NCBI RefSeq assembly: GCF_024734385.1
Contig: NZ_JANHAP010000003.1
Span: forward strand, 310,001-374,000
Source of the DNA: Dasania sp. GY-MA-18
GTDB taxonomy: Bacteria > Pseudomonadota > Gammaproteobacteria > Pseudomonadales > Dasaniaceae
Reading direction: 5' to 3'
DNA length: 64,000 nt
Below the pieces are notes generated by a model. That model was not told where the DNA came from. It was given only the letters and a program-made list of their open reading frames with translations, and did no database searches. Below are positions 47,222 through 57,202 of the stretch, one piece after another (within the stretch, counting starts at the first letter, position 1; every line of letters begins with the position of its first letter). A program made the translations under genes and the position numbers.

Positions 47222-47482
47222 CTAAAATAAAGGATTCTCACCCTTCAATGCTTCCTTAGCTTTTTCCATATCCACTGCATCTTTAGCCTGAGTTTTGTCT
47301 ACCGCTTCATAGGCTTTTTTATAATCCACACCGTCGGTGCTTACTGCGCCTTTGAGCTTGTCTTTGTCTACTGACTCATTGGCTTTTTCTTTGTCTACCG
47401 ATTCGGCCAATTTGCCGTAGTCTACGGCAAAGCTTAGGCTGCTGCTGAATAGTAAAGCTAGGGCTAGGCTAAGTGTTTTCAT
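47222..47482 (-). CDS. Small secreted VDxxKA-repeat protein
   Basis: 86 residues: signal peptide MKTLSLALALLFSSSLSFA, then at least five degenerate 10- to 14-residue units based on VDxxKAxEAVDKxKA (SVDKEKANESVDKDKLKGAV, VDYKKAYEAVDKTQAKDAVD, MEKAKEAL). Highly charged, alanine-rich, probably helical, without cysteine. Unknown function; small proteins with this repeat occur in marine gammaproteobacteria. Stop is followed by 263 bases without a gene on this strand. Confidence 0.75.
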   Translation of the reverse strand: MKTLSLALALLFSSSLSFAVDYGKLAESVDKEKANESVDKDKLKGAVSTDGVDYKKAYEAVDKTQAKDAVDMEKAKEALKGENPLF

Positions 47483-47529
47483 GGTTCTGTCCTTTGATAA
47501 GTAAATTGGCTGTGATCACAGTCTACCTT

Positions 47530-48087
47530 TTATTGCCCGTAGGGCAAGCTAAGATATTGCTCGACATTGTTGAGGTTAATATTCAGCGATTGAATTACCC
47601 GGCTAACATTGGCGGGGTCTATTTCGCCAACAATGTTTACAAAATAGGCTTCGCCACCGGGTATGTGGCTGCTAATGGCCATCACCACTAAGCCTGCGAT
47701 TTTATTATTCTCACTGCGGGTGAATATGCGCACTTTATCTTTGTTTTCATTAATACTCACCACGTTTTGCCATTGCTGTTTTTGCACGCTGTCGCTGACT
47801 TGCTTAAGCAAGTCGTTGGCGTTGTCGTAGTTATTGTTAAGGCTGTAAACGCGGGCGTTAACTTGCTCTAGCTTATTAAGCAGTATTGCCAGCTCGGCAT
47901 CTTGCTGTTGGGCTAGCATGCTGGCCATGCCGATTAAGGCTTTGTTTAAGTTTACTTCAAGCTTGGCATTGCCGTAGTGTTGGCTGAGTTGGGTAAAATC
48001 CATATAGCCCGCCGTGGCGTTTTGCGACAGGGCAGGGTTGGCGAGCAGCAAGCTGCAAAGAACTAAATAATATAAGCGTGAAAACAT
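47530..48087 (-). CDS. DUF4252-family secreted protein
   Basis: 185 residues. Signal peptide (MFSRLYYLVLCSLLLANPALS) then the DUF4252 pattern: LEVNLNKALIGMASMLAQQQDAELAILLNKLEQVNARVY, RIFTRSENNKIAGLVVMAIS, and VNIVGEIDPANVSRV. Envelope protein of unknown role; DUF4252 is found next to ECF sigma/anti-sigma systems in other bacteria, but none is adjacent here. Ends 48 bp upstream of the small repeat protein start. Confidence 0.85.
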   Translation of the reverse strand: MFSRLYYLVLCSLLLANPALSQNATAGYMDFTQLSQHYGNAKLEVNLNKALIGMASMLAQQQDAELAILLNKLEQVNARVYSLNNNYDNANDLLKQVSDSVQKQQWQNVVSINENKDKVRIFTRSENNKIAGLVVMAISSHIPGGEAYFVNIVGEIDPANVSRVIQSLNINLNNVEQYLSLPYGQ

Positions 48088-48226
48088 GGTACAGGCCTTA
48101 TGCGGATGAATAGCAAGCGCGGCAGCTATTTAAGTCAATAGTTGAGGTGTCACCTCAACTAACTGACCGCGCAGCTGTTGCTATATAAGCATACTCAATA
48201 GGCCTGTGAATACTCTTATTTACGGG

Positions 48227-49822
48227 CTAGCTATTGCTTTCTTGCTTGGCTAAGTACTCTTCGTAAGTGCCTTGGAAATCAATCAGCTGCTGATCTTTAA
48301 TTTCTACCACGCGGGTGGCCAGCGATGAAACAAACTCCCTGTCGTGGCTGACAAATATCAAGGTGCCCTCGTAGTGTTCCAGCGCCAGGTTAAGCGCTTC
48401 TATGGATTCCATATCCAAGTGGTTAGTGGGTTCGTCCATGATTAATACATTGGTGTTTTGCATCATCAGTTTGCCAAATAGCAGGCGGTTTTTTTCACCC
48501 CCCGAGCATACCCGTACCTGTTTTTTGGAGTCGTCAGCAGAAAACAATAAACGCCCTAAAGTGGCGCGCACAATTTGGTCGTCGTGGCTTTCGTTGCGCC
48601 ACTGGCCCATCCAGTCAAACAGGTTGAGGTCGCTGTCAAAATCATCGCCGCTGTCTTGCGGGCAGTAACCTAGGGTGGCGTTTTCTGCCCATTTGATATT
48701 GCCGCCGTTGGCTTTAATCTCATTCATCAAGCAGCGCAAAAAGGTAGTTTTACCCGCGCCGTTTTCACCTATTACCGCCATGCGGGTACCGGCTTCGATA
48801 ATCATAGAGCCATCTTTAAACAGGGTTTCGCCGTCAAAGCCATGGCTGAGGTTCTCTAATATTAAAGCTTGGCGGTGTAGCTTTTTCTCTTGGGTGAAGC
48901 GTATATAAGGGCTAACCCGGCTAGAGGGCTTAATGTCCTCTAGTTTGATTTTATCAATTTGCTTGGCCCGCGAGGTGGCCTGCTTAGCCTTAGAGGCGTT
49001 GGCCGAAAAGCGGCTAACAAATTGCTGCAGCTCGGCAATTTGCGATTTCTTTTTTGCGTTTTCGGATTGCAGGCGTTCGCGCGCTTGCGTCGATGCGGTC
49101 ATAAAGTCATCGTAGTTACCGGGGTATAGGCGCAGCTCACCGTAATCTATATCGGCCATGTGGGTACAAACCGAGTTTAAAAAGTGTCTGTCGTGCGAGA
49201 TGATAATCATGGTGCTTTTACGTTCGTTGAGCACCCCTTCCAGCCAGCGTATGGAGTTAATGTCCAAGTTGTTGGTGGGTTCGTCCAGTAACAAAATATC
49301 CGGGTCAGAAAATAGCGCCTGGGCCAGCAATACCCGCAGCTTCCAACCGGGGGCCACTTCACTCATGGGGCCGTAGTGCAGCTCTTGGGCGATACCTGCG
49401 CCCATGAGTAATTCACCGGCGCGGCTCTCGGCGCTATAGCCATCCATTTCGGCAAATTGCACTTCCAGCTCGGCCACCTGCATGCCTTCTTCTTCACTCA
49501 TTTCAGGCAGGCTGTAAAGGCGATCGCGCTCGCGCTTTACTTCCCATAATTGAGTGTGGCCCATAATTACCGTGTCTATCACGCTGTATTCTTCAAAGGC
49601 AAACTGATCCTGGTTGAGTTTACCTACCCGCTCATTGGGGCTAATGGCCACATTGCCAGAGGTGGGGGCCAGGCTGCCATCCAAAATTTTCATAAAGGTG
49701 GACTTGCCGCAGCCATTGGCGCCTATTAGGCCATAGCGATTACCTTCGCCAAATTTAACCGAGATATTTTCAAATAAAGGCTTGGGGCCAAACTGCATGG
49801 TGATATTAGCGGTGGTAATCAA
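48227..49822 (-). CDS. ybiT: ABC-F ATPase YbiT
   Basis: 531 residues with two ABC ATPase domains and no membrane segments. First: Walker [24 protein letters not shown], Walker [13 protein letters not shown]; linker with coiled-coil charge pattern ([20 protein letters not shown]); second: [36 protein letters not shown]. Similar to E. coli YbiT over its length. ABC-F proteins act on ribosomes as translation factors. Own transcription unit. Confidence 0.95.
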   Translation of the reverse strand: MITTANITMQFGPKPLFENISVKFGEGNRYGLIGANGCGKSTFMKILDGSLAPTSGNVAISPNERVGKLNQDQFAFEEYSVIDTVIMGHTQLWEVKRERDRLYSLPEMSEEEGMQVAELEVQFAEMDGYSAESRAGELLMGAGIAQELHYGPMSEVAPGWKLRVLLAQALFSDPDILLLDEPTNNLDINSIRWLEGVLNERKSTMIIISHDRHFLNSVCTHMADIDYGELRLYPGNYDDFMTASTQARERLQSENAKKKSQIAELQQFVSRFSANASKAKQATSRAKQIDKIKLEDIKPSSRVSPYIRFTQEKKLHRQALILENLSHGFDGETLFKDGSMIIEAGTRMAVIGENGAGKTTFLRCLMNEIKANGGNIKWAENATLGYCPQDSGDDFDSDLNLFDWMGQWRNESHDDQIVRATLGRLLFSADDSKKQVRVCSGGEKNRLLFGKLMMQNTNVLIMDEPTNHLDMESIEALNLALEHYEGTLIFVSHDREFVSSLATRVVEIKDQQLIDFQGTYEEYLAKQESNS

Positions 49823-50067
49823 GGGTAAAATCCTAGGGTGTGTATGAGTGACTATAAAGGGGCATTATAAAGGGTGCGTACTATAGGGATTTGTAGGCCT
49901 GAGGTCGAGCCGGGCTGGCCATTTTTTATCCAGTCAGCTCTGAAATTCTCTATGTTTGTGCTTTATAGGCCCAGCTATGCTTGGCCATAGTTTAGGAATA
50001 GTATGAGTGCAAGCGCTGGTCTATAGCTTATCAGCAGGGTGTAATAAGGATGTACTAAGGGAGCGGA

Positions 50068-50541
50068 ATGCAATTTATGAAAGGGTTTTACCGTACTGTA
50101 TTGGCGAGTTTATTGGTGTTTAGCTTGGCCACTTATAACCATGCCGAGCAGGATGCACCAAAATCGCAAGAGCCTGCAGGCTTGATAGAACAGTTGCTGG
50201 AGTATTTTGGCCTAGCTGACGAGGCCGATAAGCCTGCTACAGCTGCCGATCCCAAGCCGCTTAGCCAGCCCGCGGTAGACAATCTAACCGAGCAGGCTGC
50301 CGAGCTACTGCCCATTCAACCCTTGGATTTGAGGTTGCCCGAGGGCAGCAGCGCTGATGACTCGGCCTTGGACGAGGCCAAACCCACTTTGCCCAATTTA
50401 TTTGCTAAGCCTGCCCAGCCCAAGAGCGAAGCGGGGCGCATATCAGTATCGGGCAAGCCTTTACTCAAATTTGGCGAGGCCTATACCGATGCGCCCAAGG
50501 TAGAGGGTGCTGACATCTCAGTAGAGATGAAGATAGATTAG
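50068..50541 (+). CDS. Hypothetical secreted acidic protein
   Basis: 157 residues. Signal peptide (MQFMKGFYRTVLASLLVFSLATYNHA), then an Ala/Pro/Glu/Asp-rich low-complexity chain (GLIEQLLEYFGLADEADKPATA; LPEGSSADDSALDEAKP) and a more ordered C-terminus (RISVSGKPLLKFGEAYTDAPKV). No known domain recognised. RBS GGGAGCGG. Possibly an envelope or secreted protein; the ORF is supported by a start, RBS and signal but not by homology I can see. Confidence 0.6.
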   Translation: MQFMKGFYRTVLASLLVFSLATYNHAEQDAPKSQEPAGLIEQLLEYFGLADEADKPATAADPKPLSQPAVDNLTEQAAELLPIQPLDLRLPEGSSADDSALDEAKPTLPNLFAKPAQPKSEAGRISVSGKPLLKFGEAYTDAPKVEGADISVEMKID

Positions 50542-50667
50542 CTATAGCTATTGACTATAGCTCTTGGCTATCACATCAATTTAGATAATTCATTTTATCT
50601 ATGGTTGGTCAGCGACTATGCTTACTCTCGTTATCAAGGTTTCACTCACAGTTAAAGAGGAAAGAAA

Positions 50668-51183
50668 ATGAGCCGTAGAGTCCCTGATGTTGTTTTTAAA
50701 ACCCGCGTACGCGACGAGAGCATACAACACGAAAACCCCTTCCGCTGGGAAGACAAAACCACTGCCGATATTTTTGCCGGCAAAAGCGTGGTAATAGTGG
50801 CCCTGCCCGGTGCGTTTACCCCAACCTGTTCCAGCACCCACCTGCCTGGCTACGAGGCCAAGTACGATGAGCTTAAGGCCAAAGGTGTGGATGAGGTGTA
50901 CTGCCTTAGCGTTAACGATGCCTTTAGCATGTTCCAGTGGTCTAAAAACCTGGGCATAGAAAAGGTCAAAATGTTGCCCGACGGCAACGGTGACTTCACT
51001 CGCCTAATGGGTATGTTGGTGAAAAAGCAAAACCTGGGTTTTGGTGATCGCTCATGGCGCTACTCTATGCACGTAGTGGATGGCGAAATTAAGAGCCTGT
51101 TTGTAGAGCCCGGTATGATGGATAACTGCCCCGAAGATCCTTTCGAGGTCAGTGACGTAGATACTATGCTTAAGAGCCTCTAG
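50668..51183 (+). CDS. Prx5-type peroxiredoxin, second copy
   Basis: 171 residues, AhpC/TSA Prx5 subfamily, peroxidatic Cys54 in PGAFTPTCSSTHLPG. Compared with the copy at 2132-2608 it has a longer N-terminal part and a Met-rich end (PGMMDNCPEDPFEVSDVDTML). A second Cys (CPED) may be the resolving one. RBS AGAGGAAAGAAA. Cytosolic peroxide defence; no adjacent OxyR. Confidence 0.93.
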   Translation: MSRRVPDVVFKTRVRDESIQHENPFRWEDKTTADIFAGKSVVIVALPGAFTPTCSSTHLPGYEAKYDELKAKGVDEVYCLSVNDAFSMFQWSKNLGIEKVKMLPDGNGDFTRLMGMLVKKQNLGFGDRSWRYSMHVVDGEIKSLFVEPGMMDNCPEDPFEVSDVDTMLKSL

Positions 51184-51240
51184 GTTTTAGTCGCTAGCGA
51201 GCATAGAGAGTACAGGCAGCTGCGGCGCTAGGCGATGATG

Positions 51241-51582
51241 TTAATCGCTATAGCGCACGCGGGTGCCGCGTTCCACGCTCATGGTAATCTCAGCGGCGCT
51301 GAGTTGCTTGGGGAAATAACAGCCAGAAATTTTTGCTTCACAAAAGCTGGCCCCTTCTAAATTGGTATTGCGAAAATCCACCCCTCTTAAATCGGCACCT
51401 CGAAAGTAGGCATCGCCAAAATCCAAACCTTCACACTCCATCTTGCGCAGATCTAAGCCGCGATAATCACCACTGACTAACTTGCTGTTGTCCAAGCTGT
51501 TTTTCTTGCTATTAAATTCGCTGATTTTTTCACGGCGCAGTAATTGGTATAGCGGATCATCGGAAATAGTGGGTGTGGTCAT
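51241..51582 (-). CDS. Short pentapeptide-repeat protein
   Basis: 113 residues; the centre contains at least eight A(D/N)LxX-type pentapeptides (LDLRKMECEG, LDFGDAYFRG, ADLRGVDFRN, TNLEGASFCE) giving a right-handed beta helix. Function unknown; it may mimic DNA or act as a scaffold. N-terminal SDDPLYQLLRREKISEFN is polar, with no signal peptide. Lone gene. Confidence 0.87.
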   Translation of the reverse strand: MTTPTISDDPLYQLLRREKISEFNSKKNSLDNSKLVSGDYRGLDLRKMECEGLDFGDAYFRGADLRGVDFRNTNLEGASFCEAKISGCYFPKQLSAAEITMSVERGTRVRYSD

Positions 51583-51663
51583 TGCTTAATCCTAAGCTTA
51601 TAAGTTTTATTGGTGCTTACAGTATAGAATAGATTTATCACTATGCAGTAAGAGTTAACCAGC

Positions 51664-54038
51664 GTGCAGCAGCAACAAATACAGGGCTTTATACTCAGCC
51701 GCCATTGGCGCGATACCCGCCAGGGCATAGAGCTGAGTTTTTGGCTGGCTACCGCACAGGGGCCTAAGCATATTAGCTTTAGCGGCCAAGAGGCGGTGTT
51801 TTTTTACCGGCCCAGCAAGTAGAGTCCGCCAGCGCTTTGCTCAAACCTTGGCCTAATTGCTATAGCAAGCCGGGGCAGTTGCGCAATTTTGAGTTGCAGC
51901 CAGTGGTGGCTGTTTATTTTCAGCAGCAGCGCGATATGCGTGCCGCCAGCGATTTGCTGCTCGCCAATGGTTACAGCCCCCTGGAATGCGATATTAAACC
52001 CAGTGATCGTTTTTTAATGGAGCGCTTTATACGCGGCGGCATGGCCGTGCGCGGTCAGCCGCAGGGCAATCGTTTTATTAACCCCAGCGTTAAGGCCTGC
52101 GACTATCGGCCCCAGCTAAAATGCCTATCCATAGATATAGAAACCGCCATGCAGGGGCTGAGCCTATACTCTATTTCGGCCTATGCCATGCAGGGCGATA
52201 GCTGCCTTAGTGAAACCTTTATGGTCAGCAGCGAGCCGGTTAATGAGCACGTTCGCCACTTCCCCAACGAGCTATTATTACTAAAAGCCTTTTTAGCCTG
52301 GCTGCAAGACTACGACCCCGACGTTATTATCGGTTGGAATGTAGTCAACTTTGACTGCTGGTTTTTAGCCCAGCTCTGCGAGCAATACCGCATACCCTTC
52401 ACCCTGGGGCGCAAGGGCTTGGGCAGCGAAGGCGAGGTACCCCATTGGCGTTTATTGGATGAAGAGGGTGGCCGCCGAGCCTGCTCAGTCGCCGGGCGGG
52501 TAATCATAGACGGCATAGAGTTATTAAAAGCCGCCACCTACCGCTTTGAAAGTTTTGCCCTCAATGCCGTAGCCAAAAAGGTATTAGGCGATGCCAAACT
52601 TATTCAAGGCCAGCATCGCGGCGACAGTATTACTGAATTATTTTTACACGATAAAGCGGCGCTGGCCTTATACAACGTACACGACTGCAAATTAGTGTGG
52701 GATATTTTTACCCGCCTCAATCTTATAGCGTTTGCCATAGCACGTACTTGCTCTACGGGTCTGCCACTGGATCGCATAGGCGGCTCGGTGGCTTCCTTTG
52801 ATTTTCGCTACCTGCCTTTATTACATAGGCAAGGTTTTGTGGCCCCCAATGGCCATCTCAGTGATGAGGTAGAGGCCAGCCCCGGTGGTTTTGTGATGGA
52901 CTCACAGCCCGGGCTATACCAACATGTACTGGTGTTGGATTTTAAAAGCCTATACCCCTCTATTATTCGCAGCTTTAAAATTGATCCCATGGGCATGGCC
53001 ATAGGCCTGCACAGTGAGTTGGATCAAAGCCAATTAGTGCCCGGCTTTAAAGGTGCATGGTTTAGTAAAAGCCCCAGCATCTTGCCCGACTTAATTGAAG
53101 AGCTGTGGCAGTGGCGCGACCAAGCCAAGGCCAATAATGACCTGCCGCTGTCGCAGGCGATTAAAATTATTATGAGCTCTTTTTATGGCGTATTGGGCTC
53201 AGGCGGCTGCCGTTTTTTTGATCCGCGCCTAGCTACCTCGATTACCAAACGCGGCCATCAAATTATTCAGCAAACCGCCGAGTATATAGAGCGGCAACTG
53301 CTGCAAGGCCAGCGTGCCAAGGTAATCTACGGCGATACTGATTCCGTGTTTGTATGGTTACAGCAGGCGCAAAGCAATGAGCAAGCCCAGGCCATAGGTG
53401 CAGAGCTGGCGCAGCAACTTAACCGCTGGTGGCAGCAGCGCCTGCAAAAAGAATACGGTGTTAGCAGCGCTTTAGAGATAGAATTTGAAACTCATTTTCA
53501 AAAATTTTTAATGCCCACTATGCGCGGCTCCGAGCAGGGCAGCAAAAAACGCTATGCCGGGGTGATAGAGCGCGACGGTGTTAAAAAAGTTATTTTTAAA
53601 GGCCTGGAAAACGTACGCACCGATTGGACACCACTGGCCAGGCAGTTTCAAGAAACCGTGTTCAGCCAGGTGTTTTTTGAGCAGCCCTATCAGCAAACCT
53701 TGTTGAATACCGTAGCGCAACTGCAGGCAGGCGAGTTAGATGCACAACTGGTTTATCGCAAACGCCTGCGCCGCAAGCTCAAAGATTACCAGCGCAATAT
53801 TCCACCCCATGTGCAAGCCGCGCAAAAAGCCGCCGCCCAAGGTGATGATATTAGGCGCGGTGATTGGATAGAATACCTTATCACCCTCAACGGTGCCGAG
53901 CCGGTTAACTACCAGCAGTCGCGCATAGATTATCAGCACTATATTGATAAACAGTTAGCGCCCGCCGTAGATAGTATTTTGCATTGCGTCAATGATAGCT
54001 TTGCCAATGTAACCAGCCAACAACTCAGCATTTTTTAA
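51664..54038 (+). CDS. polB: DNA polymerase II PolB with an apparent N-terminal frameshift
   Basis: The first 52 codons (GTG 51664) encode a PolB start (FILSRHWRDTRQGIELSFWLAT) ending at TAG 51820. The remaining ~740 codons lie in another frame, continuous from about 51799 to 54038. The junction is a seven-T run (51799-51805) in which one extra T would restore VFFLPAQQVESASALL. Downstream motifs: Exo I SIDIETA, Exo II GWNVVNFD, Exo III YNVHDC, polymerase A VLDFKSLYPSIIRSF, B KIIMSSFYGVLG, C YGDTDSVFVW, end LSIF. It functions in SOS translesion synthesis in E. coli. Either a sequence error, a pseudogene or recoding; no other Pol II copy is in this window. Confidence 0.85.
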
Positions 54039-54077
54039 CAGCAGGTTAATTGCCATTAACCGCTAAGGACGCCAACC

Positions 54078-55604
54078 ATGTTAAAACTTATTGCCGCCAG
54101 TGCCGCCGCACTATGCCTTAATGCCACGGCTGCCCAAACAGCTAGCCCTTGGTATCAACAAGGGCAAGCCGCGTTACAACAGGCCATGCAGCAACAGCCA
54201 AACACCGGCCAAGCTAAAAATATTATTTTATTTGTGGGTGATGGCATGGGGGTGTCTACAGTAACCGCGGCTCGCATTTATCAGGGCCAGCAGCAGGGCT
54301 TGGCGGGTGAAGAGCATCGCTTGTTTTTTGAAACCCTGCCTTATACCGCGCTATCAAAAACCTATAACAGTAATCAACAAACGGCCGATTCTGCGGGCAC
54401 CATGTCGGCAATGATGACGGGGGTAAAAACCAAAGCCGGTTTTATTGCTGTCAGTGAACAACCCCGGCGGGGCGATTGCGCCGCCAGTTTAAAACATCAA
54501 CAAGCGACGTTTTTAGAACAGGCCGAGCAAGCTGGCATGGCTACCGGCGTGGTTAGCAGTGCCCGAATTACCCATGCCACCCCCGCAGCCACCTACGCCC
54601 ACAGCCCCGAGCGCGATTGGGAAAGCGATAGCGATATGCCCGCGCAAGCCAAGCAACAAGGTTGCCTGGATATAGCGGCGCAATTGCTGACCTTTCAACA
54701 GGGCGATGGCATAGAGGTGGTACTGGGTGGTGGCCGCCGTAATTTTTTACCGGCCGGGGCTAACGGTGTGCGCGCCGATGGCCGCAACCTTATCCAAGAG
54801 TGGCAGGCAAAATATCCGCAGGGTTTGTATGTGAGCAATCAGCAACAACTGCAGGCCGTAGATGCCAGCGATGGGCAGCCGCTACTGGGTTTGTTTAGCG
54901 CCTCTCATTTGCCCTATGCCTTAAACCGCACAGCCGACAGCACAGAGCCGCGCCTAATTGATATGACTAGCAAGGCCATAGACTTATTATCACAACACCA
55001 GCAGGGTTATTTTTTAATGGTAGAGGGCGGCCGCATAGACCACGGCCATCACGGTAACAGTGCCAAAAAAGCCCTAACCGAAACTCTGGAGTTTGCCGCC
55101 GCCATAGAACAGGCCTATCGCATGACCAACCCTGCGGAAACCTTAATCATTGTTACCGCCGATCACAGTCATGTGTTCACCATGGCGGGCTACCCCACCA
55201 GAGGTAACCCCATTTTAGGCAAGGTAATTGTTAACGATGATTGGGGTAATCCCATGGCCGAACCTGACTTGGCCTTAGACGGTAAACCTTATACCACCTT
55301 AGCCTATGCCAATGGCGAAGTAGCGATGAGCCCTGCAACTGAGCAGCAGCCCGCGAAGATTTTACCCAGGCAAGATTTAAGCGCAGTGGACACCGCGGCT
55401 GATGATTATAAACAGCAGGCCTTAGTGCCTTTATATTATGGTGAAAGCCACGGCGGCGAAGACGTGGCCATTTATGCCAGCGGCCCTTGGGCGCATTTGT
55501 TTAGGGGGGTGCAAGAGCAGCATTATATTTATCATGTGATGCGCCATGCGGCACAACTCAACGCCAGAAATAAACAGCCCAGCGACTCTCTATCTAGCGA
55601 CTGA
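54078..55604 (+). CDS. Alkaline phosphatase, secreted
   Basis: 508 residues with signal peptide (MLKLIAASAAALCLNATAAQ). Alkaline phosphatase superfamily: metal-binding FVGDGMGVSTV, nucleophile Ser in TADSAGTMSAMMTGVKT, EGGRIDHGHHGNSAKKALTE, TADHSHVFTMAG and late ESHGGEDVAIYASGPWAHL. Periplasmic phosphate-monoester hydrolysis. 39 bp after polB, so it could be co-transcribed though unrelated. No Pho box recognised. Confidence 0.93.
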   Translation: MLKLIAASAAALCLNATAAQTASPWYQQGQAALQQAMQQQPNTGQAKNIILFVGDGMGVSTVTAARIYQGQQQGLAGEEHRLFFETLPYTALSKTYNSNQQTADSAGTMSAMMTGVKTKAGFIAVSEQPRRGDCAASLKHQQATFLEQAEQAGMATGVVSSARITHATPAATYAHSPERDWESDSDMPAQAKQQGCLDIAAQLLTFQQGDGIEVVLGGGRRNFLPAGANGVRADGRNLIQEWQAKYPQGLYVSNQQQLQAVDASDGQPLLGLFSASHLPYALNRTADSTEPRLIDMTSKAIDLLSQHQQGYFLMVEGGRIDHGHHGNSAKKALTETLEFAAAIEQAYRMTNPAETLIIVTADHSHVFTMAGYPTRGNPILGKVIVNDDWGNPMAEPDLALDGKPYTTLAYANGEVAMSPATEQQPAKILPRQDLSAVDTAADDYKQQALVPLYYGESHGGEDVAIYASGPWAHLFRGVQEQHYIYHVMRHAAQLNARNKQPSDSLSSD

Positions 55605-55608
55605 AAAA

Positions 55609-55839
55609 CTAATGCCGCAACTGCGCATCCAGCTGATCAACCACCTCGGCCCAGTCAGCATCTTCGGCTATGGCTTCGTGGATAAACTGGGCCTGGCCCG
55701 AAGACCAAAACGCGGCTTGCTCCAAGGGTATATGTGGCGGTAAACGATTATTGCTACAAAAGGCTTCTATAGCGGCTTCGCTATTGGCTAGGCCCAATTG
55801 TGAAAATAAATCTTCTAGGCTGTGGCGGGATGTATCCAT
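55609..55839 (-). CDS. DUF2789 protein
   Basis: 76 residues, near-identical in pattern to DUF2789: TSRHSLEDLFSQLGLANSEAAIEAF, AFWSSGQAQFIHEAIAEDADWAEVVDQLDAQL. Cytosolic, helical, function unknown. Convergent with alkaline phosphatase (4 bp gap). Confidence 0.92.
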   Translation of the reverse strand: MDTSRHSLEDLFSQLGLANSEAAIEAFCSNNRLPPHIPLEQAAFWSSGQAQFIHEAIAEDADWAEVVDQLDAQLRH

Positions 55840-56009
55840 GGTCGCACTCCAAATAGACTAAGCTCAAATCTGCTACTAAACATTGTTGTATAAACTTAGC
55901 TGTATAAACATAGCCGTACAGCTCACTTCCTTCAAGGCGACGCTGTGCAGCTAGCGCTAAAATGTTAAGGTGGTGTACACCTGAGAGTTGTAATAGGGTC
56001 ATTATCATT

Positions 56010-57170
56010 ATGTTCAAGTCACTGCTGCGCATTGTCATAGTATTAGCTGTTATCACCTTGATAAGCTGGCCTTTTTTATCTGCCGAGCGCAAAAAATTAT
56101 TAATCAGCATGGCTAGTGGCCAAGTCAACTGGCAGCAGCTGCAATTGGTTAATCCCTTTACCCAAAAAACCATGACGCCGGTGGGCTCGCTGGTTGGGCG
56201 CATCAACCAGCAAATTGGCAGTACGGAACTGGGCAAAGAGTTATTGGCCAACTGGCACGGGCCACAACAGTATCGCTGCGAACCTATAGCTACCCGCGAT
56301 ATACGCGACACCACCCAGAAAAAAATGTACCGCTGGCAAGATGACAAAGGGCGCTGGCACTTTGGTGACGACCCGCGTTTAGTCAGCCCACAGGCGGAAG
56401 AAGTTGGCAGCCGCTACCAATCCAAGTATCAATTTTTTACCTTAAATTTATTGGGCGACGATAAACAGCTACCCGCGTTTAGCCGCGATAGAATCAGCGC
56501 TGAAAGCAGGCAAATTTTTACCGTGCTCAGCGACGCGCTAGCGGTGGACTACCTGCGGCAGGTGGATTTAAACCTGCGCCTGCTGGCCAGCCAGGAGGAC
56601 TTTCAAGCCCTGCGCGATCAAACCGCCCCCAACCTGCAAACCAACACCGGCTTTTACAGTACCAGCAATAACGAGGCCGTAATATGGCAGGCCCCCGATA
56701 GAGAATTTATGTACGGGGTAATACGCCACGAGGCCAGCCATGTGATTATGGCGGGCCTATACGGCTACCCGCCGGTGTGGGTTAACGAGGGCATGGCCGA
56801 ATATTTCGAACTGCTAAGCCTGCAGGGCAATGCCAAAACCATTAGTCCCAATAACAACTGGCTTAATTACTTACGCCAGCAGGGCGCTATGCCCTTGGCC
56901 GATTATTTAGCGCTAGCACCCAACGAATGGTATGCGGGCACGCAAGAGCAAATGTACGCCATGGCGTGGAGCCTGGTGTATTTTTTTATGGCCGAGCCCC
57001 AGCGCAAACAATTTTTTGCGACTATGTTAGCCAGCATGGCCGCCAATAAATGCCAGCAGTTTGCCAGTATCGATTATATGCAGGGCCATTACCCCCAAGG
57101 GGTGGCCGGTTTACAGCAGGACTGGCAGCAGTGGTTACAGCGCGGCAGCCCGGCACCGCATTATTATTAA
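56010..57170 (+). CDS. Membrane-anchored DUF4124 plus gluzincin-like metallopeptidase
   Basis: 386 residues from ATG 56010, chosen because it starts the hydrophobic segment FKSLLRIVIVLAVITLISWPF; upstream ATG 55962 adds 16 polar residues. DUF4124-type segment KKMYRWQDDKGRWHFGDDP (about residues 103-125), then a zinc-peptidase site H240-E-A-S-H244 (RHEASHVIM) with Glu260 in NEGMAEYFELL, the gluzincin HExxH...E layout of DUF1570-like peptidases. Periplasmic catalytic domain. Substrate unknown. Confidence 0.82.
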   Translation: MFKSLLRIVIVLAVITLISWPFLSAERKKLLISMASGQVNWQQLQLVNPFTQKTMTPVGSLVGRINQQIGSTELGKELLANWHGPQQYRCEPIATRDIRDTTQKKMYRWQDDKGRWHFGDDPRLVSPQAEEVGSRYQSKYQFFTLNLLGDDKQLPAFSRDRISAESRQIFTVLSDALAVDYLRQVDLNLRLLASQEDFQALRDQTAPNLQTNTGFYSTSNNEAVIWQAPDREFMYGVIRHEASHVIMAGLYGYPPVWVNEGMAEYFELLSLQGNAKTISPNNNWLNYLRQQGAMPLADYLALAPNEWYAGTQEQMYAMAWSLVYFFMAEPQRKQFFATMLASMAANKCQQFASIDYMQGHYPQGVAGLQQDWQQWLQRGSPAPHYY

Positions 57171-57202
57171 CGCCGTTTGGCAATAGCCGTTTTAGGATAG
57201 TT

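Noticed and set aside
57050-57202. Longer N-terminal extension of GpsA
   Set aside because: The extra 51 residues overlap the preceding gene and precede the Rossmann motif that should be at the very N-terminus; ATG 57203 with RBS fits.
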